The translations under genes and the position numbers were made by a program. A stretch of 64,000 nt of DNA, from positions 3,162,001 to 3,226,000 of the forward strand of contig OZ244984.1 of assembly GCA_965223125.1 (NCBI GenBank). The letters run 5' to 3'. Below, one piece after another: positions 25,019-36,401 of this stretch. Origin of the DNA: Pacificispira sp965223125 (lineage in GTDB: Bacteria > Pseudomonadota > Alphaproteobacteria > UBA8366 > Aestuariispiraceae). The first letter of the stretch is position 1; every line of letters begins with the position of its first letter. The notes beneath the pieces are model-generated. The model saw only the letters and a program-made list of their open reading frames with translations. It was not told the DNA's origin and searched no databases.

Positions 25019-26344
25019 ATGAAACACGTATCTGCCTGTATTTTGGTTCTGATGATCGGTATCCTGACGCTTGTCGGACTTCCGGGAACCGGATCGGCGG
25101 AGGTCAGGATTGACATCACCCGAGGGAATGTTGAACCGCTGCCGATTGCCATTCCCGAATTCTTCGGTCTGAACGCCCAGGAATCGGAACTCGGTCGGAA
25201 CATTGCCGATGTCATCCAGGCGAACCTTGTCAATTCCGGACTGTTCCGTGCTGTTGACCGCGCGGCCTTCAACCAGGATGCCCAGAGTCTCGCGGTGCGT
25301 CCCCGTTTCGATACCTGGCGCAAGATCGATGCCCAGGCACTGGTCAGCGGCAAGATCACGATGGAGGCGAGTGGGCGTGTGTCGGTCGAATTTCGACTCT
25401 GGGACGTCTTTGCCGGTGAACATATGCTGGGGCGCCGCTATTCGGCGGATGCCAGCACATGGCGGCGCATCGCGCATGTCGTCTCGGACGCGATCTACAA
25501 GCGGATCACCGGAGAGGATGGCTATTTCGACAGCCGCATCGTCTATGTCGCCAAGAGCGGTCCAAAGGACAAGCGCGTCCATCGTCTTGCGATCATGGAT
25601 CAGGACGGGGCCAACCATCACTATCTGACCGATGGCAGCAGCCTTGTGGTCAAGCCGCGCTTTTCCCCGGCCCGCCAGGAGATCGTCTATCTCGACTTCT
25701 ATAACAACACGCCTCGGGTTTATCTCTTCAATCTGGAAACCGAGCGGCGGGAGGTGCTGGGTCCCTATAACGGCATGACCTTCTCCCCCCGTTTCTCACC
25801 TGACGGCAATCGTGTCGTCATGACCTTCGAAGAGAATGGGAATTCCGAAATTTATATGATGGATCTGCGCACAAGGCAGTCCTCGCGGCTGACACGGGAT
25901 CCGGCCATCGATACATCCCCCAGCTTCTCGCCGGACGGGGAGCGCGTCGTTTTCGAATCCGACCGGGGCGGCACCCAGCAGATATATGTGATGAATGCCG
26001 ATGGCAGCGATGTCCGGCGGATCAGTTTTGGTCAGGGGCGTTATGGGACGCCGGTCTGGTCTCCCCGTGGCGACCTGATTGCCTTTACGAAAATGTTGAG
26101 TGGCGAATTCTATATCGGGGTAATGCGACCAGATGGCACAGGCGAGCGTCTGCTGGTGCAGGGTTATCACAATGAAGGCCCGACATGGTCGCCCAACGGC
26201 CGCATACTCATGTATTACCGCGAGTCACGCGGTGAATCCGGGGAGTCGTCGCTGTACTCAATTGACGTAACTGGTTACAATGAAAGGAAAATACCAACTC
26301 CTGGCCATGCAGCCGACCCGGCATGGTCGCCGCTGAACCGATAG
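25019..26344 (+). CDS. tolB: Tol-Pal system beta-propeller protein TolB
   Basis: From ATG 25019 (GAGG 6 bp upstream) the 441-residue product has a Sec signal peptide (MKHVSACILVLMIGILTL, cleavage near GSA-EV). An N-terminal domain with FGLNAQESELG follows, then WD40-like TolB repeats such as PRFSPDGNRVVMTFE, PSFSPDGERVVFES and PVWSPRGDLIAFT. TolB is periplasmic and binds Pal and TolA. An earlier ATG at 24974 would place 15 residues ahead of the signal peptide. Confidence 0.95.
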   Translation: MKHVSACILVLMIGILTLVGLPGTGSAEVRIDITRGNVEPLPIAIPEFFGLNAQESELGRNIADVIQANLVNSGLFRAVDRAAFNQDAQSLAVRPRFDTWRKIDAQALVSGKITMEASGRVSVEFRLWDVFAGEHMLGRRYSADASTWRRIAHVVSDAIYKRITGEDGYFDSRIVYVAKSGPKDKRVHRLAIMDQDGANHHYLTDGSSLVVKPRFSPARQEIVYLDFYNNTPRVYLFNLETERREVLGPYNGMTFSPRFSPDGNRVVMTFEENGNSEIYMMDLRTRQSSRLTRDPAIDTSPSFSPDGERVVFESDRGGTQQIYVMNADGSDVRRISFGQGRYGTPVWSPRGDLIAFTKMLSGEFYIGVMRPDGTGERLLVQGYHNEGPTWSPNGRILMYYRESRGESGESSLYSIDVTGYNERKIPTPGHAADPAWSPLNR

Positions 26345-26450
26345 CATGTCCCGTGTCGCCATATCCGTATCTCCGCGCGATAATTTTGGGTCATCGCACG
26401 GGAGATAGCAGACATACTGGGAAATTTGCTTCAATTTCTGCCGGTTTCGG

Positions 26451-26480
26451 TTGAAATCCGCTTTGCGACGTGCTTATTAT
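26451..26480 (+). promoter_or_regulatory. possible promoter for pal
   Basis: TTGAAA and TATTAT are 18 bp apart in the 240-bp gap between tolB and pal, which would allow separate transcription of pal and cpoB. Confidence 0.5.
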
Positions 26481-26584
26481 TGCACCGCCGAAGGATGGGG
26501 GTGGTTCGCATCTTCAGACCGCGTCGGAAAGACACAGATTTACACATCGCCCTGAATAGTGGCGACTGCGTAGGGGGTATCTCA

Positions 26585-27109
26585 ATGCGCTTGAATGTTA
26601 TTGCTTTGCTGGCAGCCGTGACCATGGTTGCAGCATGTTCTTCCTCGGACGAGGGAGCCGCCACGACGGAAAACACCGGGACTCAAACTCAGGCTGTCGC
26701 GCCGCCGCCGCCACCGCCGGCACCGTCGGGTCCGGCTGAAGGGTCGATGGAACACTTTATGCAGGTTGCCGGTGATCGCGTGTTCTTCGCACTTGATCGC
26801 TCCGACCTGTCGGGTCAGGCGCAGAGCACCCTTGATGCGCAGGCATCCTGGCTGGCAGCATTCCCGGCCGTGACGATCACGATCGAAGGCCATGCCGACG
26901 AACGGGGCACCGATGACTACAACCTGGCTCTCAGCGCACGCCGCGCCGCCGCCGCGCGTGATTACCTGATCGCCAAGGGCGTTTCGTCCAGCCGCGTCCA
27001 GACACTCGCGCTTGGTGAGAGCCGTCCGGTCGCGACTGGCTCAAACGAAGCCGCCTGGGCACAGAATCGTCGGGCGGTTACCGTCCTGACGGGTGGTCTC
27101 GGCAGCTAA
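26585..27109 (+). CDS. pal: peptidoglycan-associated lipoprotein Pal
   Basis: The 174-residue protein has a lipoprotein signal (MRLNVIALLAAVTMVAAC, lipidated Cys18), a short Pro-rich linker and an OmpA-like domain with ITIEGHADERGTDDYNLALS and the NRRAV-type end. It anchors the outer membrane to peptidoglycan. AGGGGG precedes ATG 26585; the frame is open upstream to 26426, but only this start gives the signal peptide. A strong terminator follows. Confidence 0.96.
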   Translation: MRLNVIALLAAVTMVAACSSSDEGAATTENTGTQTQAVAPPPPPPAPSGPAEGSMEHFMQVAGDRVFFALDRSDLSGQAQSTLDAQASWLAAFPAVTITIEGHADERGTDDYNLALSARRAAAARDYLIAKGVSSSRVQTLALGESRPVATGSNEAAWAQNRRAVTVLTGGLGS

Positions 27110-27125
27110 GGCTACCATCTAATTG

Positions 27126-27169
27126 AAATGGGCGGTCGTCTGGATATTCCGGCGGCCGCCCATTTTTTT
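27126..27169 (+). terminator. intrinsic terminator after pal
   Basis: A 15-bp stem (AAATGGGCGGTCGTC with GGCGGCCGCCCATTT, two G-U pairs) with a 10-nt loop ends in a run of seven T. It lies 16 bp past the pal stop, so cpoB may be expressed by read-through or from its own promoter. Confidence 0.9.
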
Positions 27170-27203
27170 CTGTGATGCCAAAATTTTGACACGATACACG
27201 CGC

Positions 27204-28397
27204 ATGTTCCCGATCATGAAAACGACATATCACCTGACACCATCCGCCATCCTGAATCGCGCAGCACTGATTTTCGGTTTCGCTGCATGTGTTGTCGGGC
27301 TTGTGGCGCTTCAGCCTTCCGGTTCTGCCAAGGCTCAGGACATGACCCGTGAACTTCAGAACATCAAACGGGATCTGGCGGATCTTCAGCGGTACGTTTA
27401 TCAGGGTCAGACCGGTACAGCCCCGACGCCGCTCACACCCGGAGCGTCTGATACGTCATCCGAAGGCTCTGCTTCAACGGCACAGTTACAGGTGCGTATC
27501 CAACAGTTGGAGCATAGCCTGCGGGAGTCCAATGGCAAGGTGGAGGAAGTTCAGTTCCGGTTGCGTCAGTTGGACCAACGGCTTGAGACGGCGCTAGCTG
27601 ATATTGACTACCGCCTGACCGAACTGGAAGGGGGAACACCCGCCCCGCGCTCGCAATCCGGCACACAATCCTCGAATGGCAGGACTGCGACTGCTGGAAG
27701 CACCGGGCAGGCGCAGCCCATCATTCCGGTACCAGGGTCATCGACGACCGTGATCTCGTCGGAAGGCTCCCAGGGACCGGGTTCCACCGCACAGCCCAGC
27801 GGTGCCGGAACTCTCGGTACATTGATTGTGGATGCCCAGGGCAATGTGATCGGTGGACGTCCTTCGCTGAGCGCGACCCAGGGCTCGACCCCACTGCCGA
27901 CGTCGGGGGCGTCATCCGGGGCTTCTTCCGCGCCACGCACGGCTCCGACTGCCGGTCCCGTCGATGGTGGGGACCTTGCCAGCGCCAGCCAGGCTGATAC
28001 TGGCAATCTGCCGACGGAGCCACAAGCGCTCTACGACCACAGTCTCGGCCTGCTGCGTCAGGGTGATTACAATGGTGCGGAATCTGCACTGAAGGTATTC
28101 CTCGACCAGAACTCGAATTCCAGTCTTGTGAGTTCCGCGCTCTATTGGCTGGGGGAAACCTATTACGTGCGCGACAATTATCGCGATGCCGCGTTTTCGT
28201 TCGTGGATGTCTATTCGAAGTATCCCAAAAGCGCGAAAGCACCGGACAGCCTTCTGAAGCTCGGTATGTCGCTGCACGCTTTGGGGAACAAGGGGGAGGC
28301 TTGCACGGCCTTCGCCACGTTGCGCAAGGACTATCCGGATGCCCGCCGCGCGGTCCTGAAACTGGCGGAAGATCGCGGCGCACAATACGGGTGCTGA
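27204..28397 (+). CDS. cpoB: cell division coordinator CpoB / YbgF
   Basis: About 397 residues: a signal peptide (cleavage near AKA-QD), a coiled-coil segment (LQNIKRDLADLQRYV and LQVRIQQLEHSLRESNGKVEE), a long Ser/Thr/Pro/Gly-rich linker and C-terminal TPR repeats (LYDHSLGLLRQGDYNGAE, SALYWLGETYYVRDNY). CpoB couples PBP1B activity to Tol-Pal-driven constriction. The start may be ATG 27204 or 27216; neither has a strong ribosome-binding site. The linker is unusually long. Confidence 0.88.
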   Translation: MFPIMKTTYHLTPSAILNRAALIFGFAACVVGLVALQPSGSAKAQDMTRELQNIKRDLADLQRYVYQGQTGTAPTPLTPGASDTSSEGSASTAQLQVRIQQLEHSLRESNGKVEEVQFRLRQLDQRLETALADIDYRLTELEGGTPAPRSQSGTQSSNGRTATAGSTGQAQPIIPVPGSSTTVISSEGSQGPGSTAQPSGAGTLGTLIVDAQGNVIGGRPSLSATQGSTPLPTSGASSGASSAPRTAPTAGPVDGGDLASASQADTGNLPTEPQALYDHSLGLLRQGDYNGAESALKVFLDQNSNSSLVSSALYWLGETYYVRDNYRDAAFSFVDVYSKYPKSAKAPDSLLKLGMSLHALGNKGEACTAFATLRKDYPDARRAVLKLAEDRGAQYGC

Positions 28398-28432
28398 TCC
28401 AGAGGTTTGACACTCCCCGGGAGACTTGACCC

Positions 28433-29827
28433 GTGGCAAATCATCAGTTCATTGCGGAATCACCTGTAGGAGCGGAGGAATTCAATCGCCTTCTTTCGGT
28501 CATGGATGTGCCGGAAGATGTGCCGCCCCTGATTGCCTGTTCCGGCGGACCTGACAGTATTGCCCTGGTCTTTCTGGCAGATCGATGGGCGCGGCGTCGC
28601 GGTCAGCGTGCCAGGGTCGCCTGTGTCGATCATGGCCTGCGCCCGGAATCGGCAATTGAGGCGGAAGGCGTTGCCCGTACCCTTGCCAGCATCGGCATTG
28701 AAACGACAATCCTGCGTCATGAGGGTACGGTTCCTAAGCGGGATATCCAGGCTGCCGCCCGCGCCATTCGATTTCGTCTGTTGACAGATTGGGTGTTGGA
28801 TCAGCGGCAGACGACCCTTTTTCTGGCCCATCACCAGGACGATCAGGCTGAAACCGTGTTGCTGCGACTGGCGCGTGGAAGCGGCGTCGATGGCTTGTCG
28901 GCAATGTCTCCTGTCACAGATCGCGATGGCATCAGCTTGCTGCGACCCTTGTTGAATATCCCTAAATCTCGTCTGTTGGCGACGGCATCCGTTTCCGGCC
29001 TGCCATTTGTCACCGACCCGTCCAATTCCAATCGTAGTTATGCGCGCGTCCGGATGCGGAGTCTGCGTGATCTTCTGGCGTGGGAAGGACTGACCCCGAC
29101 GCGCCTTGCAGAGACGGCGGCGCGCATGGCCAGGGCACGTGCGGCACTGGAGGTGGCGCGTGATGATTTTCTGCGTCAGGCGGCGACCGCGGATCCGGCT
29201 GGTTTCGTCACCCTTGATCCCGGAAGCCTTGCGCAACTTCCGGAGGAGGTGGCCCTGCGGGTCCTTTCACATATTCTTCGGATCATCGGGGGGCGCGACT
29301 ATCCACCACGTGAGGAGAAATTGATCGCTCTGCACCGTGTGATCACCAGCGGTGCTCTTTCCGGGGGGCGGACCCTCACGGGCGTCCGCATTGCGCCCTG
29401 GCGGGGCACCCTGCTGTTCTGCCGTGAGGCGCAGTCCATGGCCGCCCCCGTCCGATTAACCGGATCCTCCGGTAAACTGGTCTGGGACAACAGATTCGAT
29501 TGCCGCCTTGAGGGTTCGTTTGCGGAATGCTCGATGGAAAAGGATGATGCAAGTATCGAATTAAGCATTGGAGCGCTGGGGCTGGGGGGGCTTGATGCCG
29601 CCAAGGCGCATTCCGCTACTGCGATTGCTGCGCTGCCCGGCAATGTGCGGATCACGTTGCCTGCCCTCTGGTCACACGACAGGTTGATTGGGGTGCCCCA
29701 TATTGGTCTGTTGGCTTCGGGGGATATTGTACGAGGATCGATTGGCTATAGATCGGTTTCTGACGCCTGGGGTGAGGCGTTTCGGCACCGACTGCCCTTT
29801 TCAAACCCGGATCGGCGTCCTATGTAA
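28433..29827 (+). CDS. tilS: tRNA(Ile)-lysidine synthetase TilS
   Basis: The 464-residue protein has the PP-loop ATPase motif IACSGGPDSIALV (residues 34-46), followed by VDHGLRPES and LAHHQDDQAETVLLRLARGSG. It modifies the anticodon C34 of tRNA-Ile2 to lysidine, letting it read AUA. Start GTG 28433 gives a family-like N-terminus. tilS-ftsH adjacency is conserved in many alphaproteobacteria. Confidence 0.94.
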   Translation: MANHQFIAESPVGAEEFNRLLSVMDVPEDVPPLIACSGGPDSIALVFLADRWARRRGQRARVACVDHGLRPESAIEAEGVARTLASIGIETTILRHEGTVPKRDIQAAARAIRFRLLTDWVLDQRQTTLFLAHHQDDQAETVLLRLARGSGVDGLSAMSPVTDRDGISLLRPLLNIPKSRLLATASVSGLPFVTDPSNSNRSYARVRMRSLRDLLAWEGLTPTRLAETAARMARARAALEVARDDFLRQAATADPAGFVTLDPGSLAQLPEEVALRVLSHILRIIGGRDYPPREEKLIALHRVITSGALSGGRTLTGVRIAPWRGTLLFCREAQSMAAPVRLTGSSGKLVWDNRFDCRLEGSFAECSMEKDDASIELSIGALGLGGLDAAKAHSATAIAALPGNVRITLPALWSHDRLIGVPHIGLLASGDIVRGSIGYRSVSDAWGEAFRHRLPFSNPDRRPM

Positions 29828-29981
29828 GGTTACGAAGCATTTACAAAGCGTGTCATCGGGCTGTGTCGCTGGACGGCGGCAGGGTTTGGCGCTTAAATGA
29901 GCGCGCGCGGGCTGACCGGTTTGCGCGGGAAATGGGACAAGGGGTCGCAGTTTGTGGCCCGACGGAAGGATAAACGCTACC

Positions 29982-31892
<1,911 letters not shown>

Positions 31893-31906
31893 CGGCGCGG
31901 ATCGGG

Positions 31907-33130
31907 ATGCAGATCGTGTCCGGATCGGAAGAACCGGCACGTTCTGACGATACCTTCTACGCGGACTTGCCGCATTTTGAGGATTTTTCCCAGGTTTCGG
32001 ATGAACGCCGGTTTCGTGCCGTTCCATGGGACTGGCATGTCGTCATTTCCGATATTCGCGGCTCGACCAAGGCGATTGCCGAAGGGCGATACAAGCATGT
32101 GAACATGATCGGGGCCGCCTGTATCACGGCGGCTGTCAACGCGGTCAAGCGAGCGGCAGGGGACAGCACCGAGATACCCTACAGTTTCGGGGGAGATGGC
32201 GCGACGATCCTCGTTCCCGACATCCTTCTGAAGCCGGTACGTATCGCGCTGTTGGCCAGTGCCTCCATGGCCTACAGGGAATTCGGCTTTGAATTGCGGA
32301 TCGGATCGGTCCCGGTATCGGCACTGCGCGAAATGGGGCGAGACGTCACCCTGGCAAAACTGCGCCTCAGCCCCGGCAACGACCTTGCCATGTTCGGCGG
32401 TGGCGGTGTTGCCCTGGCTGATAGCCTGATCAAGCAGGACGAGTTCGGTTCCAAGGGGTTTCGTTTCGTTGCTGATGGCAGTGAGGGTGAGCCCGACCTG
32501 ACCGGCCTGTCCTGTCGCTGGGAGCCTCTGAAATCCCGCAAGGGCACCATGCTCAGCCTGATCGTGCAGGCGCTTCCGACGACGCCTGATGGGCGGAATG
32601 CGGTCTATGACGGCATCCTGTCCGGCATTGCCGGGGTCTTCGGGGGTGATCTTCGCCAGGGCAGTCCAGTAACGGAGGATACCCTGCGCTTTAAATGGAT
32701 CCCCAAGGGGCTGCGGATGGAGGCGCAATTGACCCGTCATGGTGGCCCGTTCTGGCGGCGGCTGGCCTTTCTGCTGTATCAGAGTTTTATCCAGTATCTG
32801 CTGGAGCGGTTTGACAAGGCGGCGGGGGGATACGACGCGCCAGCCTATCGTCAGGAATTGCGCGACAATTCCGACTACCGCCGGTTCGATGATATCCTGC
32901 GTTTGGTATTGGACTGCAGCACGGTCGAGGTGGAGGCCATCGAGGCGCTGCTCCGATCTGAACGGGAGCGGGGCACCATCGCCTACGGCATCCACAAGGC
33001 CGACCAAGCCCTGATGACCTGCCTGATGTTCAATCTGGAACAGAGCGAGCATGTCCATTTCGTCGATGGCGATGACGGCGGATTCACCCAGGCCAGCATC
33101 GGCTTCAAGAAGCAGTTGCTGGAAGGGTAG
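31907..33130 (+). CDS. DUF3095 family protein (adenylate cyclase-like)
   Basis: The 407-residue protein contains HVVISDIRGSTKAIAEGRYK and YSFGGDGATILVP, which resemble the metal-binding and dimer-interface motifs of class III nucleotide cyclases and define DUF3095. Later conserved pieces are FRWEPL-like CRWEPLKSRKG and FKWIPKGLRMEAQLTRHG. Whether it makes a cyclic nucleotide is not known. It starts 14 bp after ftsH, in the place where folP sits in many ftsH-folP-glmM clusters. Confidence 0.8.
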   Translation: MQIVSGSEEPARSDDTFYADLPHFEDFSQVSDERRFRAVPWDWHVVISDIRGSTKAIAEGRYKHVNMIGAACITAAVNAVKRAAGDSTEIPYSFGGDGATILVPDILLKPVRIALLASASMAYREFGFELRIGSVPVSALREMGRDVTLAKLRLSPGNDLAMFGGGGVALADSLIKQDEFGSKGFRFVADGSEGEPDLTGLSCRWEPLKSRKGTMLSLIVQALPTTPDGRNAVYDGILSGIAGVFGGDLRQGSPVTEDTLRFKWIPKGLRMEAQLTRHGGPFWRRLAFLLYQSFIQYLLERFDKAAGGYDAPAYRQELRDNSDYRRFDDILRLVLDCSTVEVEAIEALLRSERERGTIAYGIHKADQALMTCLMFNLEQSEHVHFVDGDDGGFTQASIGFKKQLLEG

Positions 33131-33228
33131 CTTCTGAAATGCAAATGCGTGAAAAGCGCTCAAACCTTGCTTATGAGGCGACTCCGCCGCATAGATAGGC
33201 GGAAATCTAAGCATGGAGACGGTTTGGC

Positions 33229-34566
33229 ATGACCCGGCGGTATTTTGGCACGGATGGCATTCGCGGCACGGCGAACCAGGCCCCGATTGAGGTCGATACG
33301 GTTCTGCGCCTCGCTCTGGCGGCGGGGGCGCATTTCCGGCGCGGCGGACATCGGCATCGGGTTGTGATCGGCAAGGATACGCGCCTGTCCGGCTATATGC
33401 TGGAAAGCGCGCTGGTCGCGGGATTCAGCGCCATGGGAATGGATGTCATGCTGCTGGGACCGCTACCGACCCCGGCTGTGGCGATGCTGACCCGATCGAT
33501 GCGCGCCGATGTCGGGGTGATGATCTCCGCTTCTCACAATCCCTATCGCGACAATGGCATCAAACTGTTCGGTCCGGATGGCTACAAGCTGTCCGACGAG
33601 ACGGAGATGGAAATTGAGCGGCTGATGGATGCGGGCGGAATGGCGCGCGCTGAACCGGAGGATATTGGTCGCGCGACGCGGATTGACGATGCGCCGGGCC
33701 GCTATATCGAGGCGGTAAAGCGAACCTTTCCGGAGGATTTGAGCCTGGAATCCCTGAAGATCGTTGTCGATTGCGCTCATGGAGCGGCCTACAAGGTCGC
33801 GCCGGTGGTGCTGCAGGAACTGGGGGCAACGGTTGTTCCCATTGCGGTTTCGCCGAATGGCAAGAACATCAATGCCCATTGCGGTGCGACCTCGCCGGCG
33901 GCGATGTGCGAGGCAGTCAATGCGCATGGCGCAGATATCGGTTTGGCGCTCGATGGCGATGCCGACCGGCTGATCGTCTGCGACGAGACGGGCCATGTGA
34001 TCGATGGGGATCAGCTTATGGCGCTGATCGCCGGGTCCTGGGCCGGGGCAGGCCGCCTGCGTGGCGACGTGGTCGCGACCGTGATGTCCAATCTGGGGAT
34101 GGAGCGTCATCTGGCGGGACTCGGCATCGGCCTTACCCGCACCAAGGTTGGGGATCGCTATGTCGTGGATGCGATGCGTGCGCAGGGCTGCAATCTGGGC
34201 GGTGAGCAGTCCGGCCATATGGTGTTGAGCGACTATGCCACGACCGGCGACGGGCTGATCGCGGCCTTGCAGGTTCTGGCGGTTGCGGTGCGGGCTGGGA
34301 CACCGATGAGCCAGGTTGGTCAGGTCTTTATCCCGGTTCCACAACGCCTGCACAATATCCGCTATGCTGGGGGTCGCCCGCTCGACGCTGCAGGCGTGAA
34401 GCGCGCCATCGAGAAGGCCGAGGCGAGCCTGATCGGCGCTGGCCGCCTCGTTATCCGACCCTCCGGTACCGAACCTGTCATTCGTGTCATGGCGGAAGCC
34501 GACGACCCGGCCCTGATAGACACCGTCATCGGCCAGATCGCCGAGGCCATAGAGGCGGCAGCGTAG
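33229..34566 (+). CDS. glmM: phosphoglucosamine mutase
   Basis: The 445-residue protein contains GTDGIRGTAN near the start, the phosphoserine loop MISASHNPYRDNGIKLFG, the Mg-binding loop LALDGDADRLI, GEQSGHMVLSDYATTGDGL and RPSGTEPVIRVM. It interconverts glucosamine-6- and -1-phosphate for UDP-GlcNAc synthesis. The gene is 98 bp downstream of the DUF3095 gene. Confidence 0.97.
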   Translation: MTRRYFGTDGIRGTANQAPIEVDTVLRLALAAGAHFRRGGHRHRVVIGKDTRLSGYMLESALVAGFSAMGMDVMLLGPLPTPAVAMLTRSMRADVGVMISASHNPYRDNGIKLFGPDGYKLSDETEMEIERLMDAGGMARAEPEDIGRATRIDDAPGRYIEAVKRTFPEDLSLESLKIVVDCAHGAAYKVAPVVLQELGATVVPIAVSPNGKNINAHCGATSPAAMCEAVNAHGADIGLALDGDADRLIVCDETGHVIDGDQLMALIAGSWAGAGRLRGDVVATVMSNLGMERHLAGLGIGLTRTKVGDRYVVDAMRAQGCNLGGEQSGHMVLSDYATTGDGLIAALQVLAVAVRAGTPMSQVGQVFIPVPQRLHNIRYAGGRPLDAAGVKRAIEKAEASLIGAGRLVIRPSGTEPVIRVMAEADDPALIDTVIGQIAEAIEAAA

Positions 34567-34582
34567 GGTTATGCTGCAGGGT

Positions 34583-34610
34583 TTGACACCCTGTCGGAAA
34601 TCCGTATAAG
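34583..34610 (+). promoter_or_regulatory. sigma70-type promoter for rpsD
   Basis: A perfect TTGACA and TATAAG are separated by 16 bp, about 160 bp before rpsD. Confidence 0.7.
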
Positions 34611-34616
34611 TCCGGC

Positions 34617-34770
34617 TTCGCTTTCCGGGAATGTGGATGGCGCTTGTGTCGGGGCAAAGTCTCCGCATCGGTGCGATCCCGCCGCCTGACCGATCCGAAA
34701 GGGTCGGGCCAGGATCGGACTACCGGAACAATTTGGAACAACACCGTGATGCAACGGGAGAATTGACAGC
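34617..34770 (+). promoter_or_regulatory. long 5' leader of rpsD, possible autoregulatory RNA
   Basis: From the predicted start site to the rpsD ATG there are about 154 nt. The leader contains a hairpin CCGATCC-GAAA-GGGTCGG with a GNRA-type loop (34691-34708). S4 controls its own operon in other bacteria by binding the leader; a similar role here is inferred, not shown. Confidence 0.35.
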
Positions 34771-35385
34771 ATGTCGAAGCGTATCAACGCAAAGCACAAG
34801 ATTGACCGCCGCCTGGGCGTAAACCTCTGGGGTCGCCCGAAGAGCCCGTTCAACAAGCGTGAAACCCCTCCGGGCCAGCATGGTCAGCGCCGCCGGAAGC
34901 CTTCCGATTTTGGCATCCAGTTGATGGCGAAGCAGAAACTGAAAGGCTATTACGGCAATATCGGCGAGAAGCGCTTCCGGAAATACTATGATGAAGCCTC
35001 GCGCCTGCGCGGCGATTCCGGCGAAAACCTCGTCGGTCTGCTGGAGCACCGCCTGGACGCCATCGTCTATCGCGCGAAATTCGTGCCGACCGTCTTCGCC
35101 GCCCGCCAGTTCGTCAACCATGGCCATGTCCTGGTGAACGGTCGCCGCATGACGATTCCGTCCTATGCCGTGAAGATCGGCGATGTGATCGAAGTCCGCC
35201 AGAAGGCCCGCGAAATGCCGCTGGTCCTGGAAGCGATCCAGAGCGCCGAGCGCGACATTCCCGATTATCTGGAAGTCGACCACAACAAGCTGTCGGCCGG
35301 GATCATCCGCACGCCGAAGCTGGAAGACATTCCTTATCCGACCCAGATGGAACCGAACCTGATTGTCGAGTTCTACTCGCGCTAA
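34771..35385 (+). CDS. rpsD: 30S ribosomal protein S4
   Basis: The 204-residue protein has the S4 N-terminal part (GRPKSPFNKRETPPGQHG, KQKLKGYYGNIGEKRF) and the S4 RNA-binding domain (LDAIVYRAKFVPTVFAARQ, NHGHVLVNGRRMTIPSY). It nucleates 30S assembly. It is monocistronic here, with its own promoter and terminator. Confidence 0.98.
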   Translation: MSKRINAKHKIDRRLGVNLWGRPKSPFNKRETPPGQHGQRRRKPSDFGIQLMAKQKLKGYYGNIGEKRFRKYYDEASRLRGDSGENLVGLLEHRLDAIVYRAKFVPTVFAARQFVNHGHVLVNGRRMTIPSYAVKIGDVIEVRQKAREMPLVLEAIQSAERDIPDYLEVDHNKLSAGIIRTPKLEDIPYPTQMEPNLIVEFYSR

Positions 35386-35410
35386 GTTACGGTCCATGTC
35401 TGAAATTCGG

Positions 35411-35439
35411 AAAGGCCCTGCCAACTGGCGGGGCCTTTT
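35411..35439 (+). terminator. intrinsic terminator after rpsD
   Basis: A 12-bp stem (AAAGGCCCTGCC with GGCGGGGCCTTT) and loop AACT is followed by TT; the AAA/TTT ends make it work for the convergent SDR gene too. Confidence 0.85.
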
Positions 35440-35449
35440 CGCGTTCGGA

Positions 35450-36187
35450 TTATCCTTTTTCCGGCAGGCGGGCGAGGAAGCGGGTGCAGAGCTCACTGGG
35501 CAGGCTGCGCAGCAGCCAGCCGATCAGGCGCATTTGCCAGGGGAAGGATATCTTCGCCTCGTCCCGTGCTAGGCCCCGGAGAATGCGGGCGGCGGCAGCG
35601 TCTGCTTCCAGGAAGAAGGGCATCGGGAAGTCGTTCGCATCGGTGATGCGGCTTCGAACGAAGCCGGGGCAGATGACGTTGATCCGGAGTCCGCTTCTGG
35701 CATGTCGGCCCCGCAGGCCCTCGCCATAGGCCAGCACGGCGGCTTTAGCGGCGGAATAGGCGGGCGCGCTGGGCAGGCCTCGGTTGCCCGCGATGGAACT
35801 GACCAGCGCGATCTGGCCCGCACCCCGCGCCAGCATGCGGTCCAGCGCCGGATGGACGGTGTTCAGCACCCCGGTCAGATTGACATCAAAGATGCGGCGC
35901 ACTGTTGCCTCATCGTCACCGCCGGAGATACCGGCATTGGCGATCACCAGATCCAACGGCGCGGCATTGTCCACTGCTTCGATCCAGGCGCGCAGGGCCG
36001 GGGCGTCGGTCACGTCCAGAACCTGCGCAGTGACTTCGGCGCCAGCGTTCCTGCATGCCTCTATGACGGCAGCCAGTCGCGGCGCATCGCGTCCGCACAA
36101 GGCAAGCACTGTTCCGGGTCCCGCACAGGCCCTGGCGAGTGCTTCGCCGATACCGCTGGACGCGCCGGTGATCAGGATGGATGTCAT
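35450..36187 (-). CDS. short-chain dehydrogenase/reductase
   Basis: The 245-residue protein has the SDR cofactor loop ITGASSGIGEALA, the NAG motif (VIANAGISGG), the catalytic serine in LVSSIAGNRG and the YSAAK motif, followed by NVICPGFVRSRITDA. It is a classical SDR of unknown substrate. It is convergent with rpsD and shares its terminator. Confidence 0.9.
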   Translation of the reverse strand: MTSILITGASSGIGEALARACAGPGTVLALCGRDAPRLAAVIEACRNAGAEVTAQVLDVTDAPALRAWIEAVDNAAPLDLVIANAGISGGDDEATVRRIFDVNLTGVLNTVHPALDRMLARGAGQIALVSSIAGNRGLPSAPAYSAAKAAVLAYGEGLRGRHARSGLRINVICPGFVRSRITDANDFPMPFFLEADAAAARILRGLARDEAKISFPWQMRLIGWLLRSLPSELCTRFLARLPEKG

Positions 36188-36401
36188 GCCGCAGAATGGC
36201 GTTCGGTCGGGATCGGCGCAAGTCTTCCCATTCCGGGGTCGTGTCTCAGTTTGAATTCAGGTTTTGGTTGGAGAACAGTCTTTCGCAAGGTTTGGTCAAG
36301 TTCGTCGAAGGGAACTATTTTGGCAACCGTTCTGTTTTATAATGGAGGATGCGCACTTTGTAAGTTTCCGTATAACGTCAAAAGCCTGAAAGGAACGAGC
36401 T

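Noticed and set aside
33463..34668. 401-codon minus-strand frame
   Set aside because: Shadow of glmM; the product is His/Arg/Gln-rich and resembles no protein.
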